Below are positions 5,613-8,461 of a DNA stretch of 8,461 bases, piece after piece. The DNA is from SYFI01 sp046095485 (GTDB lineage Bacteria > Actinomycetota > Thermoleophilia > Miltoncostaeales > Miltoncostaeaceae). The stretch lies in NCBI GenBank assembly GCA_046095485.1, contig JBJTJN010000036.1:1-8461 (forward strand), written 5' to 3'. The notes beneath the pieces are model-generated. The model worked only from the letters and a program-made list of their open reading frames with translations. It did not search any database and was not told where the DNA came from. The position numbers were made by a program, and so were the translations under genes. Within the stretch, counting starts at the first letter, position 1. Every line of letters starts with the position of its first letter.

Positions 5613-6776
5613 CTACCTCCAGCCTCCGCCTCGGGGGCCTCGCAGTGCGGAGTCGAGGGTCATGGCTCCGTAGAGCACGCCGCTCAGCGGGAGTGCCAGT
5701 TGCCAGCCCAGGCCCAGGCCGAACTCGCGGGCCGTGGGGCCGTCGGCCACCGCCATGGCGAGCCAGCCCGCGATTCCGAGGGCGAGCGCCCACCATGCGA
5801 GCGCGCCGCCTCCGGTGGCCGCACCCACGATGCCGGCCACCAGCGCCACGATGGGTCCGGCAAACATGAGCAGCAGCACCGCGAGCACCCCGGCCAGCAG
5901 CAGCCAGTTGCGGCGCAGCTGCGTGAACGCGCTGCGTCGCACCATGGTCCACACGTCGCCGATGCCCTCATAGGGGCGGGTGCTCACCACCCGCGTGCGG
6001 CTGAGCGCCAGGCGGGTGGGCAGCCCAGCCACGTGCTTCACCCGGCGCACCAGCGAGAGGTCGTCGATGAGCGCCCCACGTATCGACTGCAGCCCGCCGG
6101 CCTCGGACAGCGCCTCGGTGGTGACCAGCACGCAGCCTCCCGCCGCCGACGCCGTGCGGCTTCCCGCCCGGTTGGCCCAGCGCAGGGGGTAGAGCAGGAA
6201 GAAGAAGAGCACGAACGGCGGGATGAGCAGCCGCTCGGCGAACGACTCGCACCGCAGGCGCGCCATGCGGCTGTCGAGTGCCACGCCGCGCCCCAGGGCA
6301 TCTGCCACCAGCCGCCGCAGCGAGTCGGGCGCGTGATGGATATCGGCATCGGTGAGCAGCAGCCACTCGGGGTTGCCGGCGGCGTCGTGGCGGCGCACGC
6401 CCTGGTCCATGCCCCACACCTTGCCGGCCCAGCCGTCGGGCAGGGGCTCGCCGGTGATCACCTCGATCGGCACCCGCGACACCCGCGCCATCTCGCGCGC
6501 CACGGCGCCAGTGGCGTCGGATGATCGTTCGTCCACCACCACGATGCGCATGTCGCCGGGGTAGTCCTGCTGGGCCAGCGCGGCGAGCGTGGGCCCGATG
6601 GACTCCGCCTCATTGCGGGCGGGAATCACCACGCCCACCGCCGGCCACGCGGGCAGGTCGGGCGGCGGCGGGTCGTCGTCGTCCACGGGGCGAAGGTCCC
6701 ACGGCCGGGCGGGGTGCAGCAGCACGCCCGCCCAGCACGCCAGGGCCAGGGCCCCGATGACGACTGCCCAGATCAG
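5613..6776 (-). CDS. HpnB-like membrane glycosyltransferase, family 2 (proposed CTG start)
   Basis: The GT2 domain shows VGVVIPARNEAESI (47-60), the nucleotide-sugar strand VVVDERSSDAT (79-89), metal-binding DAD (143-145) in LLLTDADIHHAP, the aspartates of GALIDDLSL (234-242), and RRSAFTQLRRNW (280-291). The latter stands where related enzymes have an RxxRW-type motif. MARLRCESFAERLLIPPFV (171-189) and RTASAAGGCVLV (207-218) closely resemble hopene-associated glycosyltransferase HpnB. Membrane helices lie near 3-20, 183-199, 291-320, 325-345 and 355-373. HpnB is linked to hopanoid side-chain synthesis mainly by gene neighbourhood; no hopanoid genes are visible here, so the substrate is open. 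The first canonical start, GTG 6725, would remove the first helix (IWAVVIGALALACWAGVLL). The frame upstream is open back to a TGA inside purH but holds no ATG, GTG or TTG. CTG 6774-6776 overlaps the purH stop as CTGA and gives 387 residues, a normal family length. Start confidence is moderate. Confidence 0.88.
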   Translation of the reverse strand: MIWAVVIGALALACWAGVLLHPARPWDLRPVDDDDPPPPDLPAWPAVGVVIPARNEAESIGPTLAALAQQDYPGDMRIVVVDERSSDATGAVAREMARVSRVPIEVITGEPLPDGWAGKVWGMDQGVRRHDAAGNPEWLLLTDADIHHAPDSLRRLVADALGRGVALDSRMARLRCESFAERLLIPPFVLFFFLLYPLRWANRAGSRTASAAGGCVLVTTEALSEAGGLQSIRGALIDDLSLVRRVKHVAGLPTRLALSRTRVVSTRPYEGIGDVWTMVRRSAFTQLRRNWLLLAGVLAVLLLMFAGPIVALVAGIVGAATGGGALAWWALALGIAGWLAMAVADGPTAREFGLGLGWQLALPLSGVLYGAMTLDSALRGPRGGGWR

Positions 6777-8335
6777 TGCCGGAAGTGCCGGTGCCCGGTG
6801 GTGACCATCGCGGCGTCAAGGGCCTCGACGGCCTCGATCACCTCGTCGTCGCGAATCGACCCGCCGGGGTGGGCGATGGCCGTGGCCCCGCCCTCGATGG
6901 CCTGCACCGGGGCATCGGGGAACGGGAAGAAGGCGTCGCTGGCCATGGCGCTGCCCTGGATGGGCAGGTCGTAGTCGGCGGCCTTCTGTGTGGCGATGCG
7001 CACGCTGTCCACGCGGCTCATCTGCCCGGCGCCGATACCCACCGTGGCGCCGTCCTTGGCGAACACGATCGCGTTGCTCTTCACGTGCTTGGCCACCTTC
7101 CACGCGAACACCAGGTCGGCCCACTCCTGGTCGGTGGGCGCGCGCTTGGTCACCACCGTCATGGTGCCCTGGTCCTCGTGCACGTCGTCGGCGTCCTGCA
7201 CCAGCACGCCGCCCAGCACCCGGCGGTACACCGGCTCGCCGGCGTTGCCGGGGCGCACCAGCTCGCCGCCGGTGTCGAGCAGCCGCACATTGGGCTTGCG
7301 GGTGAGCACCTCGAAGGCCTCGTCGTCGTAGCCGGGGGCCCACAGCACCTCGACGAACATCTCGGCCAGGTGCTCGGCCAGGGCCAGGTCCACCGTGCGG
7401 TTGACCGCGTACACGCCGCCGAACGCCGACACCGGGTCGCAGGACTTGGCACGCAGGTAGGCGCTGGCCAGGTCGTCGCCCAGCGCCACGCCGCAGGGGT
7501 TGTTGTGCTTGATGATCACCACGGCGGGGTCGTGGAACTCCGCGGCCAGCCCGCGGGCGGCATCGACGTCGAGCAGGTTGTTGTAGCTCAGCGGCTTGCC
7601 GTGGCGCACGGCCACGCCGCCCAGCAGGTGCTGGGGCGCGCCGATCTGCCGGTAGTAGGCGCCCCGCTGGTGGGGGTTCTCGCCGTAGCTGCACTCGAGC
7701 TCCTTGCGGAAGCCCACGGTGAAGCGGTCGGGGAAGTCCACGTCCGGGTCGCCCTCGCCCGCCATCCACGCGGCGATGGCGGTGTCGTAGGCGGCCGTCT
7801 TGCGGAACGCCGCAGCCGCCAGCGCGCGCCGCGTGGCGTCGCTCACCCAGCCGCCGCCCTTCACCTCGGCCAGCACCTCGTCGTACTGCGAGGGGTCGGT
7901 CACGATCGCCACGCGGTCGTGGCTCTTGGCCGATGCCCGCACCATGGCCGGGCCCCCGATGTCGATCTCCTCCACCACGTCGGCGCGACCGAGCCCGTCC
8001 TTGGCCGCGGCCTCCTCGAAGGGATAGAGGTTGACCACCACCATGTCGATGGCCTCGATGCCGTTCGCCGCCATGTCCTCGGCGTCGCCGGAGTGATCCT
8101 TGCGGGCGAGGATTCCCCCGTGCACCTTGGGGTGCAGGGTCTTCACCCGTCCGCCCATGATCTCCGGGTGGCCCGTCACCTCGCTCACGTCGGTCACCTC
8201 GAGCCCGGCGTCGCGAAGTGCCTTGGCCGTGCCGCCGGTGCTGATGAGCTGCACCCCCTCGGCGGCCAGCCCCTGGGCCAGGTCCACCAGGCCCGTCTTG
8301 TCGGACACCGAAAGCAGCGCGCGTCGCGTTGCCAC
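6773..8335 (-). CDS. purH: Bifunctional AICAR formyltransferase / IMP cyclohydrolase
   Basis: PurH catalyses the last two steps of purine synthesis in the cytoplasm: formyl transfer from 10-formyltetrahydrofolate to AICAR, then ring closure to IMP. The N-terminal MGS-like cyclohydrolase domain (about 1-140) shows RRALLSVSDKTGLVDLA, STGGTAKAL, and RVKTLHPKVHGGILAR (63-78). The transferase domain shows CSYGENPHQRGAYY (215-228), the catalytic Lys-His in KHNNPCG (276-277), DPVSAFGG (300-307), and AKDGATVGIGAGQMSR (426-441). It ends with the usual RHFRH. At 520 residues it is complete. I chose GTG 8335: it has GGAGG 8 nt upstream, follows the purN stop by 1 nt, and gives the family-like beginning ATRRALLSVSDKTG. 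ATG 8350 would add five residues, overlap purN by 14 nt, and place that GGAGG inside the coding region. It forms an operon with purN upstream and probably the glycosyltransferase downstream. Confidence 0.97.
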   Translation of the reverse strand: MATRRALLSVSDKTGLVDLAQGLAAEGVQLISTGGTAKALRDAGLEVTDVSEVTGHPEIMGGRVKTLHPKVHGGILARKDHSGDAEDMAANGIEAIDMVVVNLYPFEEAAAKDGLGRADVVEEIDIGGPAMVRASAKSHDRVAIVTDPSQYDEVLAEVKGGGWVSDATRRALAAAAFRKTAAYDTAIAAWMAGEGDPDVDFPDRFTVGFRKELECSYGENPHQRGAYYRQIGAPQHLLGGVAVRHGKPLSYNNLLDVDAARGLAAEFHDPAVVIIKHNNPCGVALGDDLASAYLRAKSCDPVSAFGGVYAVNRTVDLALAEHLAEMFVEVLWAPGYDDEAFEVLTRKPNVRLLDTGGELVRPGNAGEPVYRRVLGGVLVQDADDVHEDQGTMTVVTKRAPTDQEWADLVFAWKVAKHVKSNAIVFAKDGATVGIGAGQMSRVDSVRIATQKAADYDLPIQGSAMASDAFFPFPDAPVQAIEGGATAIAHPGGSIRDDEVIEAVEALDAAMVTTGHRHFRH

Positions 8336-8336
8336 C

Positions 8337-8461
8337 TCACGAACCTCCATCGTCGACGATCATCCTGCGAAGCCGCGAAGGGTCGCGGCGCACCTTGCCC
8401 TGCGCGTACAGCGTCACGCACCGCACCAGCAGCCGGTGCTCCACCCCGTGCACGCGCTCGC
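8337..8461 (-). CDS. purN: Phosphoribosylglycinamide formyltransferase, C-terminal fragment (start outside window)
   Basis: Only the last 40 complete codons are visible, ending in TGA at 8339-8337. The segment ERVHGVEHRLLVRCVTLYAQ matches the C-terminal helix of PurN, where a V-x-x-VEHRL motif is typical, and is followed by GKVRRDP and a short tail. PurN transfers a formyl group from 10-formyltetrahydrofolate to GAR, the third step of purine synthesis. Its place directly before purH, one base from the proposed purH start, is a common arrangement in Actinomycetota and supports the call. The last codons of purN contain the purH ribosome binding site. The fragment is cut only by the window edge; there is no sign of a broken gene. 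Confidence 0.85.
   Translation of the reverse strand, partial: ERVHGVEHRLLVRCVTLYAQGKVRRDPSRLRRMIVDDGGS

Noticed and set aside
5613..6776. A hopanoid biosynthesis cluster
   Set aside because: Only one HpnB-like gene is present. No squalene-hopene cyclase or other hpn gene is in the window, so pathway membership cannot be claimed.

Overview
The window is GC-rich throughout, and typical genes have about 94% G/C at third codon positions (hand count over the first 65 codons of the S9 peptidase). Several genes appear to start as leaderless transcripts: a TAnnnT hexamer lies 6-7 nt before the start codon, with no Shine-Dalgarno. Together these suggest a high-GC Gram-positive bacterium (Actinomycetota, perhaps a deep lineage such as Thermoleophilia). 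That placement is inference; the window has no rRNA or other marker gene.

Layout. The left edge (1-392, +) is the C-terminus of an unrecognised, probably secreted protein, closed by a strong intrinsic terminator. A RibD_C/dihydrofolate-reductase-fold protein follows (473-1003, +). Its stop codon overlaps the stop of a convergent hicAB toxin-antitoxin pair (minus strand, 1000-1409). Diverging from hicA is a cytoplasmic S9 prolyl-oligopeptidase-family peptidase (1514-3361, +). Eleven bases after its stop, and convergent with it, ends a second toxin-antitoxin module: a ribbon-helix-helix antitoxin and a VapC-like PIN toxin (3373-4151, -). The S9 peptidase is thus bracketed by two toxin-antitoxin modules.

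The right half is all on the minus strand. Read in transcription order it is the 3' end of purN, then purH, then a membrane glycosyltransferase resembling HpnB, then a separately promoted membrane-anchored trypsin-like protease. purN and purH carry out two formyl-transfer steps of purine synthesis, and purH also closes the ring to IMP. The glycosyltransferase appears coupled to purH through a CTGA overlap that needs a non-canonical CTG start; the first canonical start would delete its first transmembrane helix. A tandem pair of perfect palindromes sits upstream of the protease promoter.

I did not find a clear new multi-gene system. The observations most worth following are the CTG start, the recurrent leaderless promoter pattern, the tandem palindromes upstream of the protease, the operator-like inverted repeat over the antitoxin promoter, and the compositionally foreign hicA. 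There is no RNA gene, CRISPR array, insertion sequence or gene-free stretch over 300 bases.
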